Below, piece by piece: positions 1-6,339 of a DNA stretch of 53,415 bases (within the stretch, counting starts at the first letter, position 1; each line of letters opens with the position of its first letter). The position numbers were made by a program, and so were the translations under genes. The stretch is from a virus. The stretch is taken from positions 1-53,415 of the IMG/VR virus record IMGVR_UViG_3300032018_000007. One strand, 5' to 3'. Under the pieces are notes generated by a model, which made no database searches, was not told the origin of the DNA, and was given only the letters and a program-made list of their open reading frames with translations.

Positions 1-3
1 AAA

Positions 4-29
4 AAAGCCCCTCTTAATAGAAGGGCTTT
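4..29 (-). terminator. Rho-independent terminator closing the leftmost minus-strand operon
   Basis: AAAGCCC at 4-10 pairs with GGGCTTT at 23-29. Three further pairs (TCT with AGA) extend the stem beyond a single mismatch, leaving a small TAAT loop. Read on the minus strand the hairpin is followed by a run of T (bases 6 to 1). It lies directly after the stop of the 53-residue gene, so it probably ends the small-protein operon. Confidence 0.8.
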
Positions 30-31
30 CT

Positions 32-193
32 TTATTTTGATAATCTCTTTTGCTTCATGGGCTGTTGTGGAGAAGTTCTGATAGCTTTATCATCCATAGA
101 CTTAGTCTTTGAAAAAGGTTTGTCCTTTCTAGGAATAGAGACCTTTGGAGCTTTCCTTGGTGCTCCTGATTTCTTTGCTTTACCAGAAGTCAT
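32..193 (-). CDS. Small basic phage protein (53 aa), function unknown
   Basis: A 53-residue ORF starting MTSGKAKKSG and ending QKRLSK. It is rich in Lys, Arg, Ser and Pro with no hydrophobic segment, so probably disordered. Its ATG overlaps the TAA of the upstream 118-residue gene by one base (TAATG), implying translational coupling, and a terminator follows the stop. The Lys/Ser/Pro-rich composition matches its operon neighbours, suggesting a nucleic-acid-binding or virion-internal peptide, but I recognise no family. The tight coupling and position before the terminator are the main support for its being real. Confidence 0.6.
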   Translation of the reverse strand: MTSGKAKKSGAPRKAPKVSIPRKDKPFSKTKSMDDKAIRTSPQQPMKQKRLSK

Positions 194-549
194 TATTTAC
201 AACCGTATTTGCACTTAGCTATCTTAGCACCTTTCTTAGCTATAACACCACGTCCTTTAAGGATGTCTGCTTTAGTAACCTTTCCATCTTTATTAAGATC
301 AGGAAATGATTTACCATTTTTAGCTTTGGTAACTTTACCACCATTCTTTTTTTCTCCTATTTTTTTATATTTATATTCACCTCCAAGAGCTTTTTTGACT
401 TTAGAATAACCTCCAAGTGTAGAAATATTCAAAGCATCTTCGCCAGCATTTTTAACATCTCTTAATGTTATGTCTCCAATTCTTTGAGAAACAGTTTTAG
501 GTTTTTTAGTAGTCTTAGCACCGCTTTGTGCTTTTTTCATTGTTGCCAT
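193..549 (-). CDS. Basic protein with one EF-hand/dockerin-like calcium loop (118 aa)
   Basis: A Lys- and Gly-rich 118-residue protein. Residues 84-96 read DLNKDGKVTKADI, a good match to an EF-hand or dockerin calcium loop, with acidic or polar ligands at positions 1, 3, 5 and 12. The N-terminus carries KKAQSG and the middle carries KAKNG; related AQ-x-G motifs recur in other proteins of this window (217, 679 and 1210 aa). The C-terminus has two Cys (CKYGC). It is coupled to the downstream 53-residue gene by TAATG. Calcium binding is inferred from the motif. A structural or internal virion role fits the context but is not shown. Confidence 0.7.
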   Translation of the reverse strand: MATMKKAQSGAKTTKKPKTVSQRIGDITLRDVKNAGEDALNISTLGGYSKVKKALGGEYKYKKIGEKKNGGKVTKAKNGKSFPDLNKDGKVTKADILKGRGVIAKKGAKIAKCKYGCK

Positions 550-583
550 AATATATTTATTGTTTAGTTGTTAACAGTTCCAT

Positions 584-1162
584 TTACGAATGAGTTTTTA
601 TATACTCATTATATTCTTTTATATCTTCTTCTTTTTCACTATTTGCTAGCAGATATATTCTAGCAAATTCTAAAAGATCTGGATCATCTCTAAAATGTCC
701 TAATCCTCTATTACAATGATTACATAACATTCCTCTCACAAAATTACCTTTATGACAATGATCTACAACTAACTTTTCTACTGAACCACATATAGTGCAA
801 CTTTCAGTTTTTAATAAATCAACTAAATCATTATCAGAAATCATATCTCTATAGAGACCTCTTCTAAATTCATTTCTATAAGTAGATCTACAAGGTTTAC
901 ACCAACTATCTAATTGATCTAATGTTTTAGGATGTTTAGAGAAAAATTCAGAAGTTCTTGGTTTTTCTATATTGCATTTTGAACAAGTTTTATTTTCTGA
1001 AAATCCTTGTTCTAGTATTTTTTTGTTTTTGTATTGTTTTCCACAAGTTATGCTACAAAAAACAGCTCCAGAATTTTTAAGAGTTTTATTTATATCATAT
1101 TTACCTCTTTCAAATTCTTTATTACAATGATAACAATTTGCTTTTATTTTAACTGATGCCAT
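584..1162 (-). CDS. Recombination endonuclease VII-like HNH nuclease (192 aa)
   Basis: Residues 122-151 carry the endonuclease VII signature: C122-x2-C125, then LVVDHCHK with D134, H135 and H137, then VRGMLCNHCNRGLG with C147-x2-C150 and N151. That is the zinc-bound beta-beta-alpha-metal (HNH) fold of T4 gp49-type enzymes. The N-terminus adds Cys pairs near residues 10/13, 36/40, 60/63 and 88/91, probably zinc ribbons for DNA recognition. T4 gp49 resolves branched DNA before packaging, but many phage copies with extra zinc ribbons behave like free-standing homing endonucleases. The gene sits inside a run of small virion-type genes, so the mobile reading is at least as likely here. Confidence 0.88.
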   Translation of the reverse strand: MASVKIKANCYHCNKEFERGKYDINKTLKNSGAVFCSITCGKQYKNKKILEQGFSENKTCSKCNIEKPRTSEFFSKHPKTLDQLDSWCKPCRSTYRNEFRRGLYRDMISDNDLVDLLKTESCTICGSVEKLVVDHCHKGNFVRGMLCNHCNRGLGHFRDDPDLLEFARIYLLANSEKEEDIKEYNEYIKTHS

Positions 1163-1163
1163 A

Positions 1164-1442
1164 TTAACACTTCCATTTTTTTCTTGCTAGTCTTAATCTA
1201 CTATTTGGATCTTTAGCTGCTTTAGGAAACATTTTCATTTGTCCTGCAGATCTTGCACAATAAGATTTTTTTCTAGGACCACCACCAGGTTGAGGAGGTT
1301 TTATATTCTGCCCTTGAGCTTTTAGAGAAGCTCTACCTTTAGCATTCAAACCACCTGAGGGACTTTGTCCTTCTTTACGAGTCCAAGCACCTGGTCTAGC
1401 TTTTTTAATTGCAGGCTTTTTAGTTGCAGGTTTAGTTGCCAT
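1164..1442 (-). CDS. Small basic phage protein, DUF6321-like (92 aa)
   Basis: A 92-residue Lys/Arg/Pro/Gly-rich protein with the pattern GGLNAKGRAS in the middle, SYCARSAGQM further on, and a C-terminus ending RLARKKWKC. This pattern resembles the small basic phage proteins I know as DUF6321, which are common in phages and whose function is not established. The first 16 residues are a Lys/Pro/Ala/Thr repeat. It starts two bases after the TAA of the next gene's frame and runs into the endonuclease VII gene. The family assignment is from memory of the motif, not from a search. Confidence 0.72.
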   Translation of the reverse strand: MATKPATKKPAIKKARPGAWTRKEGQSPSGGLNAKGRASLKAQGQNIKPPQPGGGPRKKSYCARSAGQMKMFPKAAKDPNSRLRLARKKWKC

Positions 1443-1663
1443 TATTTCTTAGTGTTAGCTTTGATTTTCTTTTCTTGTTTCAACATAGCTGCTGTAGGTT
1501 TCTTACCAGAGCCTTTATTCTTACGGATGTTATCCCAAAGACCAGGTTTAGACATACTACCATCAGCACGTTTAATCATGCCTCCATACTTCAATGTACT
1601 TCCTTTAAAAGGCCCTTTAGGTTTAATAAGAGGACCATTAGGTACTTTTGTTATCTTAACCAT
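1442..1663 (-). CDS. Small basic phage protein with GLWDNIRKNKGSGKKPT motif (73 aa)
   Basis: A 73-residue protein with KRADGSMSKPGLWD in the middle, followed by NIRKNKGSGKKPT and a Lys-rich helix to the end. This conserved-looking pattern occurs, to my recollection, in small proteins beside structural genes of many phages, including crAss-like ones. There is no transmembrane segment. The gene's stop overlaps the start of the 92-residue gene by one base. The function is unknown; charge and neighbourhood suggest a role in the virion or in DNA packaging. Confidence 0.72.
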   Translation of the reverse strand: MVKITKVPNGPLIKPKGPFKGSTLKYGGMIKRADGSMSKPGLWDNIRKNKGSGKKPTAAMLKQEKKIKANTKK

Positions 1664-1665
1664 GA

Positions 1666-1806
1666 TTATTTCTTTTTAGATATTTTGCGTAATGTTTGAG
1701 CAAGAGCTTTACGTTTGGGAGTGCAAGTTGCTTTAGTTTGTGGAGTACAAAATCCCTTATGTTTAGGATTTATTGCTTTTTGAATCCACTTTTTATCAGT
1801 AGCCAT
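1666..1806 (-). CDS. Small basic two-Cys phage protein (46 aa)
   Basis: A 46-residue ORF starting MATDKKWIQKAINPKHKGFC and ending LRKISKKK, with Cys at 20 and 28 and a TCTPKRKALA motif. The KKWIQKAI...GxCTP...CTPKRKALA pattern is one I recognise from small phage proteins of unknown function. It fills the gap between the 73- and 217-residue genes with two-base spacings on both sides, so it clearly belongs to the operon. Its charge suggests nucleic-acid contact. Confidence 0.72.
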   Translation of the reverse strand: MATDKKWIQKAINPKHKGFCTPQTKATCTPKRKALAQTLRKISKKK

Positions 1807-1808
1807 GA

Positions 1809-2462
1809 CTATTTCTTTTTAGACATACATGTTCCACATTTAGCTTTCATTTTTGTAGCACCAAGTTGTTTATCTTTGGTAAGAGAAGCTTTTCCCTTAG
1901 CACCAGCTAATGTTTTCTTTTGTACCTTTGTGTATGCTCCTTTAGGATCTACAGGACCAACTCTTTTGTTTGATGCTTTAAGTCCAGTTAGACTTCCACC
2001 ATTTTTCATTTTCTTTTTCATAACTTTTCCACCATTTCTTTCAATATTTCCTTCAGAATTTCTTCCTTTTAATATTCTAGGAACACCTTCTAAATCTCTA
2101 GTTCTAACTGCAATATTTTCAACTGCTTTTGCTCTTTTTGCTTTATCAGAAGCATCTATTTTTTTATAAAAAGGAGTTTCTTCTTTAGAGATAGGAGTAT
2201 TTGTGCTTGGTTGAGGACCATTAAAGGCTTTTCTATATGCTAAATCTCTTTCTTCATAAAGAGGATTGTGCATATCTTGTCTAACTTTACTTTTTATATC
2301 ACCTATATGAGCTTCTTCCCCTGGTTTAAAGGACATACCAGATGCTGGGTTAAAATCCATACCATCTTGAGCTTTTTTAATAGGTTTTTTAACTGTAGAT
2401 TTTTTAACTGTAGATTTTTTAATTGTAGATTTTTTAATTGTAGATTTTTTAATTGTTGCCAT
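1809..2462 (-). CDS. Lys-rich protein with N-terminal KKST(I/V) repeats (217 aa)
   Basis: The first 26 residues are tandem KKSTI/KKSTV pentads followed by KKPIKKAQDG. The middle (about 35-125) is polar and helix-prone. The C-terminal third is basic, with KNGGSLTGLKASNK, VGPVDPKGAY and LGATKMKAK, and ends with two Cys (CGTC). The C-terminal pattern resembles small proteins of crAss-like phages as I remember them. The start overlaps the upstream 84-residue gene by 14 bases. The pentad repeat may change length by slippage. Function is unknown; the KKAQDG motif is shared with other presumed virion proteins here. Confidence 0.7.
   Translation of the reverse strand: MATIKKSTIKKSTIKKSTVKKSTVKKPIKKAQDGMDFNPASGMSFKPGEEAHIGDIKSKVRQDMHNPLYEERDLAYRKAFNGPQPSTNTPISKEETPFYKKIDASDKAKRAKAVENIAVRTRDLEGVPRILKGRNSEGNIERNGGKVMKKKMKNGGSLTGLKASNKRVGPVDPKGAYTKVQKKTLAGAKGKASLTKDKQLGATKMKAKCGTCMSKKK
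2385..2457 (-). repeat. 15-bp tandem repeat encoding KKST(I/V)
   Basis: About five head-to-tail copies of a 15-base unit (plus-strand form TTTTTTAAYTGTAGA) differ only at one pyrimidine that separates Ile from Val codons. They encode the N-terminal pentads of the 217-residue protein. The near-identity of the copies suggests recent expansion. Confidence 0.85.
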
Positions 2463-2703
2463 AGCGTTTAAATGTTATATTGGGTTTAACGATTATATCT
2501 TTGTGAGTGTATTGCCACATCTCACCTGTAGTGTTTATTATAATTGTATAGATAGTATCTGTTTCCGTTCCATAATCTGTAACAAGAAATATTACTCCCT
2601 CTCCCTTGGGTGTTGTAACATCTATTCTATTCTTTGGTTCGTATATTCTCATAGAGAAGAGCTTTTGTTTGAAATTAGCTGTTATTCGTCTCCCAACAGC
2701 CAT
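2449..2703 (-). CDS. Hypothetical protein (84 aa)
   Basis: An 84-residue protein starting MAVGRRITAN with a mixed, beta-rich composition (for example IFLVTDYGTETDTIYTIIIN) that looks like a small globular domain. There is no signal peptide or membrane segment. It lies six bases after the stop of the neighbouring 84-residue gene and overlaps the start of the 217-residue gene. I do not recognise the family. The operon position suggests a virion or assembly protein. Confidence 0.65.
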   Translation of the reverse strand: MAVGRRITANFKQKLFSMRIYEPKNRIDVTTPKGEGVIFLVTDYGTETDTIYTIIINTTGEMWQYTHKDIIVKPNITFKRYGNN

Positions 2704-2709
2704 GTTGTG

Positions 2710-2964
2710 TTATTCCATCACTTCAGCTTCTAGAGCTTCTGTAGGAGTGTCTGGCACTTCCTTAATCACATCTGCTTCAACACCAGCTTTCATAATCTTC
2801 TCAATTGTTTCATTAGCTTGAGACATTAATTGAAAACGTGCTCCATCTTCTGATGCTAAATAAGATCTTACCATATTAAGGAATAGACCAAATTCTTGTC
2901 CTGATAATTCAAATTTGTCTTCAGGAGTCCATGTGTAACGTGCATTAGGATTATACTCTGCCAT
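2710..2964 (-). CDS. Small acidic protein with WTPEDKFELSGQEF motif (84 aa)
   Basis: An 84-residue acidic, helical protein. The N-terminal YTWTPEDKFELSGQEFG block is followed by two predicted helices and an acidic tail ending EALEAEVME. The N-terminal block resembles a small conserved protein of crAss-like phage structural regions as I recall it; its function is not known to me. It is the first gene after the promoter at 2999-3030, so it should be the best-expressed member of the small-protein operon. Its acidity contrasts with the basic genes downstream. Confidence 0.72.
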   Translation of the reverse strand: MAEYNPNARYTWTPEDKFELSGQEFGLFLNMVRSYLASEDGARFQLMSQANETIEKIMKAGVEADVIKEVPDTPTEALEAEVME

Positions 2965-2993
2965 AATGTAAAAATATTTAATTGGTTTATAAT

Positions 2994-3022
2994 TGTAACA
3001 AATGTAGAAAGAATTTGTTACA
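2994..3022. repeat. Inverted repeat overlapping the small-operon promoter
   Basis: TGTAACAAA at 2994-3002 is a perfect inverted copy of TTTGTTACA at 3014-3022, with an 11-base spacer. It spans the -7 element of the promoter at 2999-3030 and the stop codon of the 96-residue gene. It has no T tract on either side, so an operator or RNA hairpin is more likely than a terminator. Confidence 0.6.
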
Positions 3023-3030
3023 CTTCCAAA
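2999..3030 (-). promoter_or_regulatory. Bacteroidetes-type promoter for the small-protein operon
   Basis: On the minus strand TTTG (3030-3027), a 20-base spacer and TACATTTG (3006-2999) fit the Bacteroidetes consensus TTTG-N19/21-TAnnTTTG exactly. Initiation would fall near 2992, about 28 bases before the ATG at 2964. The -33 box lies inside the end of the 96-residue gene. Confidence 0.6.
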
Positions 3031-3308
3031 TTTATTTCAAATGTTATTACTGAACTAGTTTTGATGCTCTTGCTCATATCCACTCTAATGTTAAACATGT
3101 TACAAAACTTTAATATCTCTTCTATAAGCATATTGTTATACTTAGGAAGACTTGCTGCTATTCTGAAAATTATTTTATTAGAAAGTTTAGTTATTTGAAT
3201 ACTGCATAACTCATCTATACCTTCAATACATCCTTTTAAGTGACTTAAAAATACTTCATCATTGTCTGAAACAATTTTATTGAATCCTTTTTTAATTAAC
3301 TCACTCAT
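3018..3308 (-). CDS. Hypothetical protein (96 aa)
   Basis: A 96-residue protein starting MSELIKKGFN, with alternating helices and strands and three Cys. There is no signal peptide or membrane segment and I recognise no family. Its start overlaps the end of the 60-residue NUMOD-like gene by eight bases. Its 3' end contains the -33 box of the next promoter. It could be cargo that arrived with the neighbouring homing-type module or an original phage gene; the sequence does not decide. Confidence 0.55.
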   Translation of the reverse strand: MSELIKKGFNKIVSDNDEVFLSHLKGCIEGIDELCSIQITKLSNKIIFRIAASLPKYNNMLIEEILKFCNMFNIRVDMSKSIKTSSVITFEINLEV

Positions 3309-3483
3309 TAGTTAATAATCTTAAATTTGTATTATTTTTAACTTTACCTATAAGTCTATTTCTTAAATTAAAATTAGTCATATTATTTGCTAATGCAGCA
3401 TCTTTGATTGTATCAAATATTATATTTGTCTCTGTATCTATTACTTTTTTAGCTTTAGTAGGAGTTTTTCTAATTACATTCAT
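3301..3483 (-). CDS. Stand-alone NUMOD1-like DNA-binding module (60 aa)
   Basis: A basic 60-residue protein. Residues 14-55 (VIDTETNIIFDTIKDAALAN, then a second helix containing NLRNRL) follow the NUMOD1 layout: a short beta hairpin naming a 'token', then a helix-turn-helix that binds DNA in homing endonucleases. No nuclease domain accompanies it, so it is either an endonuclease remnant or a small DNA-binding protein. Its ATG overlaps the TAA of the upstream 137-residue gene (TAATG) and its end overlaps the 96-residue gene, a very compact arrangement. The family call rests on the motif alone. Confidence 0.6.
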   Translation of the reverse strand: MNVIRKTPTKAKKVIDTETNIIFDTIKDAALANNMTNFNLRNRLIGKVKNNTNLRLLTNE

Positions 3484-3896
3484 TATGACAATGTTAATAA
3501 GAATTTAGTTTTAGCTGCTTCTCCAGATAAACTATCTGCAAGATTACATACATCGTGATAGGAATTCTTTTCACCATATGCTTTTAATGATGATGCAAAG
3601 CTCATAAGTTCAGAAACAACAGATGTAGCATTTGCTCCACCAAGAGGTTCTATTTTATAAGCTCCAGGTCTTTTACCTGTATATCCCATAAGTTTCTCAA
3701 CCACACCATCTTTGAAATCCTGTACATATTCATACAACTTTCCAAGAGCTTTATGCTCTGCATAACTAGTTGTTTGCCAATGCAATAAATGCAATTGTTC
3801 TTGTATATGAGTAAGCTTTCCTGCAATAGTCTCTAATGTAAGACTAGAACCTTTATCTCCCATCATTTCTTCTGGGAATAGTGATTTTAGTGCCAT
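3483..3896 (-). CDS. Dps-like helical protein, DUF5856 type (137 aa)
   Basis: Residues about 24-75 read as two helices with QLHLLHWQT, SYAEHKALG, YEYVQDFKD and VEKLMGYTGKRP. This is the pattern of phage DUF5856 proteins, which resemble ferritin/Dps four-helix proteins. The HLLHWQT motif sits where Dps proteins have ferroxidase-type His residues, but I cannot confirm a full metal site. Length is normal for the family. It precedes the NUMOD-like gene with a one-base overlap. A role in DNA protection or as a small structural protein is possible; none is established. Confidence 0.7.
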   Translation of the reverse strand: MALKSLFPEEMMGDKGSSLTLETIAGKLTHIQEQLHLLHWQTTSYAEHKALGKLYEYVQDFKDGVVEKLMGYTGKRPGAYKIEPLGGANATSVVSELMSFASSLKAYGEKNSYHDVCNLADSLSGEAAKTKFLLTLS

Positions 3897-3906
3897 AGTT
3901 TAAATG

Positions 3907-4080
3907 TTAAGGTGTTGGTGATGTTGTAGTTGTACTAGTGGTTGGATTACAACACTGATATGCTGTAATCTCTTGCCACTTACCCACCTTTGGTTTGTTT
4001 TTGCGCAATATAAGACTACCTGAGACTACACGTCCAGATCCATCAAATCTTACATAAGCTTTTAAAGGTCTACTGTTCAT
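3907..4080 (-). CDS. Short Thr-tailed paralogue of the 134-aa protein (57 aa)
   Basis: A 57-residue ORF starting MNSRPLKAYVRFDGSGRVV. Residues 1-45 match the first 45 residues of the next gene upstream (4094-4498): shared KAY-RFDG-GR-V-GS, then KPKVG-W-E--AY-CCN. After the CCN the two diverge completely; this one ends in a Thr-rich tail (TSTTTTSPTP). It is therefore the common N-terminal module with a poly-Thr tail instead of a folded C-terminal domain. Function is unknown. The tail resembles the Thr linkers in the tail and propeller proteins and is a plausible O-glycosylation target. Confidence 0.75.
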   Translation of the reverse strand: MNSRPLKAYVRFDGSGRVVSGSLILRKNKPKVGKWQEITAYQCCNPTTSTTTTSPTP

Positions 4081-4093
4081 CCTATTTTTTTAA

Positions 4094-4498
4094 TTAGTCA
4101 GCAATAACATCAAATGTTAATGTTCCTACAGGACATAGTGCAGTTTTTTGTGCACCACTCATTACTAGTTGGATAATGTTTCCACTAGGATTTGTAAATG
4201 TTCCTAATACATTAAATGTATTATTTAATATATTAACTAATGATTCAATAGTAGTAGAATCACTTGGTGTATACAAATAATTTATCTGTGTACCATTACA
4301 AAAAAGTCTTAATGTTACATCGCTAATTATTGGAGAAGAAGGTGTAAATGTTAATGTTACATCATTACAGCATTCATATGCTGGAACTTCTTTCCAATTT
4401 CCCACTTTAGGTTTTTGACGTCTAAGTACAGTACTTCCTGGTACAATTCTACCAGTTCCATCGAAGCGTGAATACGCTTTTAAGTCACGTTTGTTCAT
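4094..4498 (-). CDS. Two-module protein sharing the CCN N-terminal domain (134 aa)
   Basis: Residues 1-45 (starting MNKRDLKAYSRFDGTGR and ending with the CCN motif) are paralogous to the 57-residue gene. Residues 46-134 form a beta-rich domain (strands such as DVTLTFTPS and DVTLRLFCNG) ending LTFDVIAD. The same N-terminus joined to different tails suggests module swapping, as seen in fibre or receptor-contact proteins. There is no signal peptide. It lies between the glycosyltransferase gene and the 57-residue gene. A virion surface role is inferred from context and from the Thr tail of its paralogue. Confidence 0.68.
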   Translation of the reverse strand: MNKRDLKAYSRFDGTGRIVPGSTVLRRQKPKVGNWKEVPAYECCNDVTLTFTPSSPIISDVTLRLFCNGTQINYLYTPSDSTTIESLVNILNNTFNVLGTFTNPSGNIIQLVMSGAQKTALCPVGTLTFDVIAD

Positions 4499-4503
4499 GA
4501 TAT

Positions 4504-5520
4504 TTAATAATTAAGGTTATATTTATTTTTTATGTTATTTAGTTCATTTGCATAGAACCATGTGCAATACTTCTGTGATTCTGTGTTATTTAATACATCA
4601 TCTAAGTGTGGATCTTTTGTAGGGTCAGTTCCTTGATGATATTTTCCTTTGTAGAAACAAGGATATCCATTCATTGATACTCCTGTTATTCCTGCATTAT
4701 GAAAGATTGTATGACTGTCTAGTTTAGATATAGGATCTGTTGCCCAGGTGAATGCTAGTTCAGGAACCACTTTTGTTTCTTGTTCTCTAAACCATAAGTT
4801 CCAAAGAACAGCCCACATATCTGCACACCATGATTGATATCCTGTATTCTCATCTTTAAAATATTCTCTATTCACTGTTTGTAAATAGGTTCTAATAAGA
4901 ATGCAATCATTCATCACCTTACTCCAGAACTCACCATCTACATTCTTTAGTAGATATTGTGCTCCTCCTGAGTGTAGGTTGTTAGCTTCACATGTTGCTC
5001 TATCTATACCAATAACACTAGCTATTTCTCCAAGAACATCTCTTGTTTTGTATGCTTCTAGCTTCTCTGAGAGAACATCTCTTATTTTACTATCAAAATA
5101 TGTAGCATTGATGTAGCTGTTTGTATCTGATAGGTAGTTAACATCATCATCTAAGAACTCATCTACATTGAAATCTTTAGTGAACAGAATATCTGAATCA
5201 CAATAGAATATTGCTTTCTCACTTAGTTCTGGATTAGCTTTGAAATGTTTCCAAAGTACATATGGTCTTAGTACAGGGATATATATCCCTAGTAGTTGAT
5301 TTAAATTGTCTTCATCATTGTAATAATGAAACTCTGATTCTGGATAGAGGTCTTCTATCTGTTTCCATTTGTCTCTATTCTCTCTTCCCTTAGGTGTGAA
5401 TATCACTGATATAGCTTTATCACTATGTCCAATGTTTCTTAAGCTTTCAAGCCATAAATGAACTTGCCATGTATAATATACATCACTTGGGCAAGCTTGC
5501 ACAAATTTTAAATCTTTCAT
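4504..5520 (-). CDS. GT-A fold glycosyltransferase (338 aa)
   Basis: The N-terminal KFVQACPSDVYYTWQVHLWLESL segment is a nucleotide-sugar-binding start typical of GT-A enzymes. Residues 104-114 (IFYCDSDILFT) hold the DxD motif (D108, D110) that binds the metal and sugar nucleotide. The C-terminal part has HNAGI and W/C-rich stretches resembling O-glycosyltransferases that act on Hyp or Ser residues in eukaryotes. No membrane anchor is visible, so it should be cytoplasmic. It is flanked by tiny proteins with Thr-rich tails (46 and 57 aa) and lies in the same region as the 992-residue glycosyltransferase. Donor and acceptor are not predictable from sequence. Confidence 0.8.
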   Translation of the reverse strand: MKDLKFVQACPSDVYYTWQVHLWLESLRNIGHSDKAISVIFTPKGRENRDKWKQIEDLYPESEFHYYNDEDNLNQLLGIYIPVLRPYVLWKHFKANPELSEKAIFYCDSDILFTKDFNVDEFLDDDVNYLSDTNSYINATYFDSKIRDVLSEKLEAYKTRDVLGEIASVIGIDRATCEANNLHSGGAQYLLKNVDGEFWSKVMNDCILIRTYLQTVNREYFKDENTGYQSWCADMWAVLWNLWFREQETKVVPELAFTWATDPISKLDSHTIFHNAGITGVSMNGYPCFYKGKYHQGTDPTKDPHLDDVLNNTESQKYCTWFYANELNNIKNKYNLNY

Positions 5521-5553
5521 ATGTAGTTGGTTTATTATGTTTTAATTTTGCAA

Positions 5554-5694
5554 TTAAGGGGCAGGAGTGGTAGTGGTAGTGGTAGTAGGATTGTTAGCTG
5601 CTGTCACTTTAATTAAAAGTTCCAACTGCTTAGATATTTGCCACAAAAGATTTGCTTCTGCTGATTGGCCGACTTGTTTAGCTGGTATTGCCAT
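5554..5694 (-). CDS. Tiny helical protein with poly-Thr tail (46 aa)
   Basis: A 46-residue ORF starting MAIPAKQVGQSAEANLLWQI. It has one amphipathic helix (about 11-32) and then a tail with seven consecutive Thr ending PAP. Its TAA is 34 bases before the glycosyltransferase ATG. It is the first gene after the terminator at 5775-5810 and has a possible -7 box upstream. The poly-Thr tail resembles those of the 57-residue, tail and propeller proteins. The ACN repeat encoding the tail could slip in length. Function is unknown. Confidence 0.7.
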   Translation of the reverse strand: MAIPAKQVGQSAEANLLWQISKQLELLIKVTAANNPTTTTTTTPAP

Positions 5695-5718
5695 AATTGA
5701 TTGTTTGTTTGGTAGTTA

Positions 5719-5726
5719 CAAAAATA
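5719..5726 (-). promoter_or_regulatory. Possible -7 element for the Thr-tail/glycosyltransferase operon
   Basis: TATTTTTG on the minus strand matches TAnnTTTG and lies 25 bases before the ATG at 5694, just after the terminator of the preceding operon. No TTTG or TTG box is present at the usual 19-21 base spacing, so support is partial. Confidence 0.35.
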
Positions 5727-5774
5727 TAAATAATTTATGTAAACATACATAATTGTTAATGAATTAAAATAATC

Positions 5775-5810
5775 AAAAAAGTTATCTACCTTGCCCAGAA
5801 TAACTTTTTT
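5775..5810 (-). terminator. Strong terminator ending the lysis-type cassette
   Basis: AAAAAAGTTAT at 5775-5785 pairs perfectly with ATAACTTTTTT at 5800-5810 around a 14-base loop. Read on the minus strand it ends in a T run. It overlaps the stop codon of the 45-residue gene. The symmetry (A run on one side, T run on the other) would let it work in both directions. Confidence 0.85.
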
Positions 5811-5919
5811 TGTAATTCTTGGAAGATTTAAGTTTTGATGTTTTGTTTTTAGAATGAATGCCTGGTCTACTCACTTTAACCTTCACTCTCTTCTGTACTG
5901 TATTGGTTTGTTTTGCCAT
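5782..5919 (-). CDS. Small basic protein (45 aa)
   Basis: A 45-residue ORF starting MAKQTNTVQKRVKVKVSRPG and rich in Lys, Ser and Asn, ending SYSGQGR. There is no hydrophobic segment. It lies three bases after the peptidase gene and its last codons form the left arm of the terminator stem. The composition resembles the basic proteins at the left end of the window. Function is unknown; a DNA-binding or virion-internal peptide is possible. Confidence 0.65.
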   Translation of the reverse strand: MAKQTNTVQKRVKVKVSRPGIHSKNKTSKLKSSKNYKKSYSGQGR

Positions 5920-5922
5920 GGT

Positions 5923-6339
5923 TTATATAGTTTTTAATTGGAAGTGCATTCCATCTTTTCTTGTCCAGATTCCTCCCCAATCAAATCCTGCTAATGTAAA
6001 ACAATTAACAAACTCTTTACTTAGTTGTGGTTCTTTGTTTAAACCATTCCATGCAGCGTTTACATCAATGGCTATTCCCCATGAATGTAAAGACATTGAT
6101 GCAAGTCCTCTTTTCTTACGAATGTTGAAACACCCATCCCAAGTTTTTAATTCCTTAACACATCCTGTAGATATGAGATTTTTAAAAGCTTTGGTTAGTG
6201 GTAGGATCATATCTTTGTTACAATATAATCTCTTAGGTAGAACGCCTATTTCTAATTCTTTTGGTACATCCCATAATGTCATACCAGATTCTTTAGTTGG
6301 GTCTCCGTATTTCTTTAAAGCTTGTGCACTTGTTACCAT
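5923..6339 (-). CDS. M15-family peptidoglycan peptidase, probable endolysin (138 aa)
   Basis: Residues 85-92 (HSWGIAID) give the H-x6-D zinc ligands of the M15 (VanY/L-Ala-D-Glu endopeptidase) family. The second part, GFDWGGIWTRKDGMHFQL, gives the conserved W, D129 and H132. The length fits single-domain phage endolysins. No signal peptide is visible, so export would depend on a holin; the next upstream genes encode membrane proteins of the right type. The start overlaps the stop of the 87-residue membrane gene by one base. It probably cuts host cell-wall peptide cross-links at lysis. Confidence 0.88.
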   Translation of the reverse strand: MVTSAQALKKYGDPTKESGMTLWDVPKELEIGVLPKRLYCNKDMILPLTKAFKNLISTGCVKELKTWDGCFNIRKKRGLASMSLHSWGIAIDVNAAWNGLNKEPQLSKEFVNCFTLAGFDWGGIWTRKDGMHFQLKTI

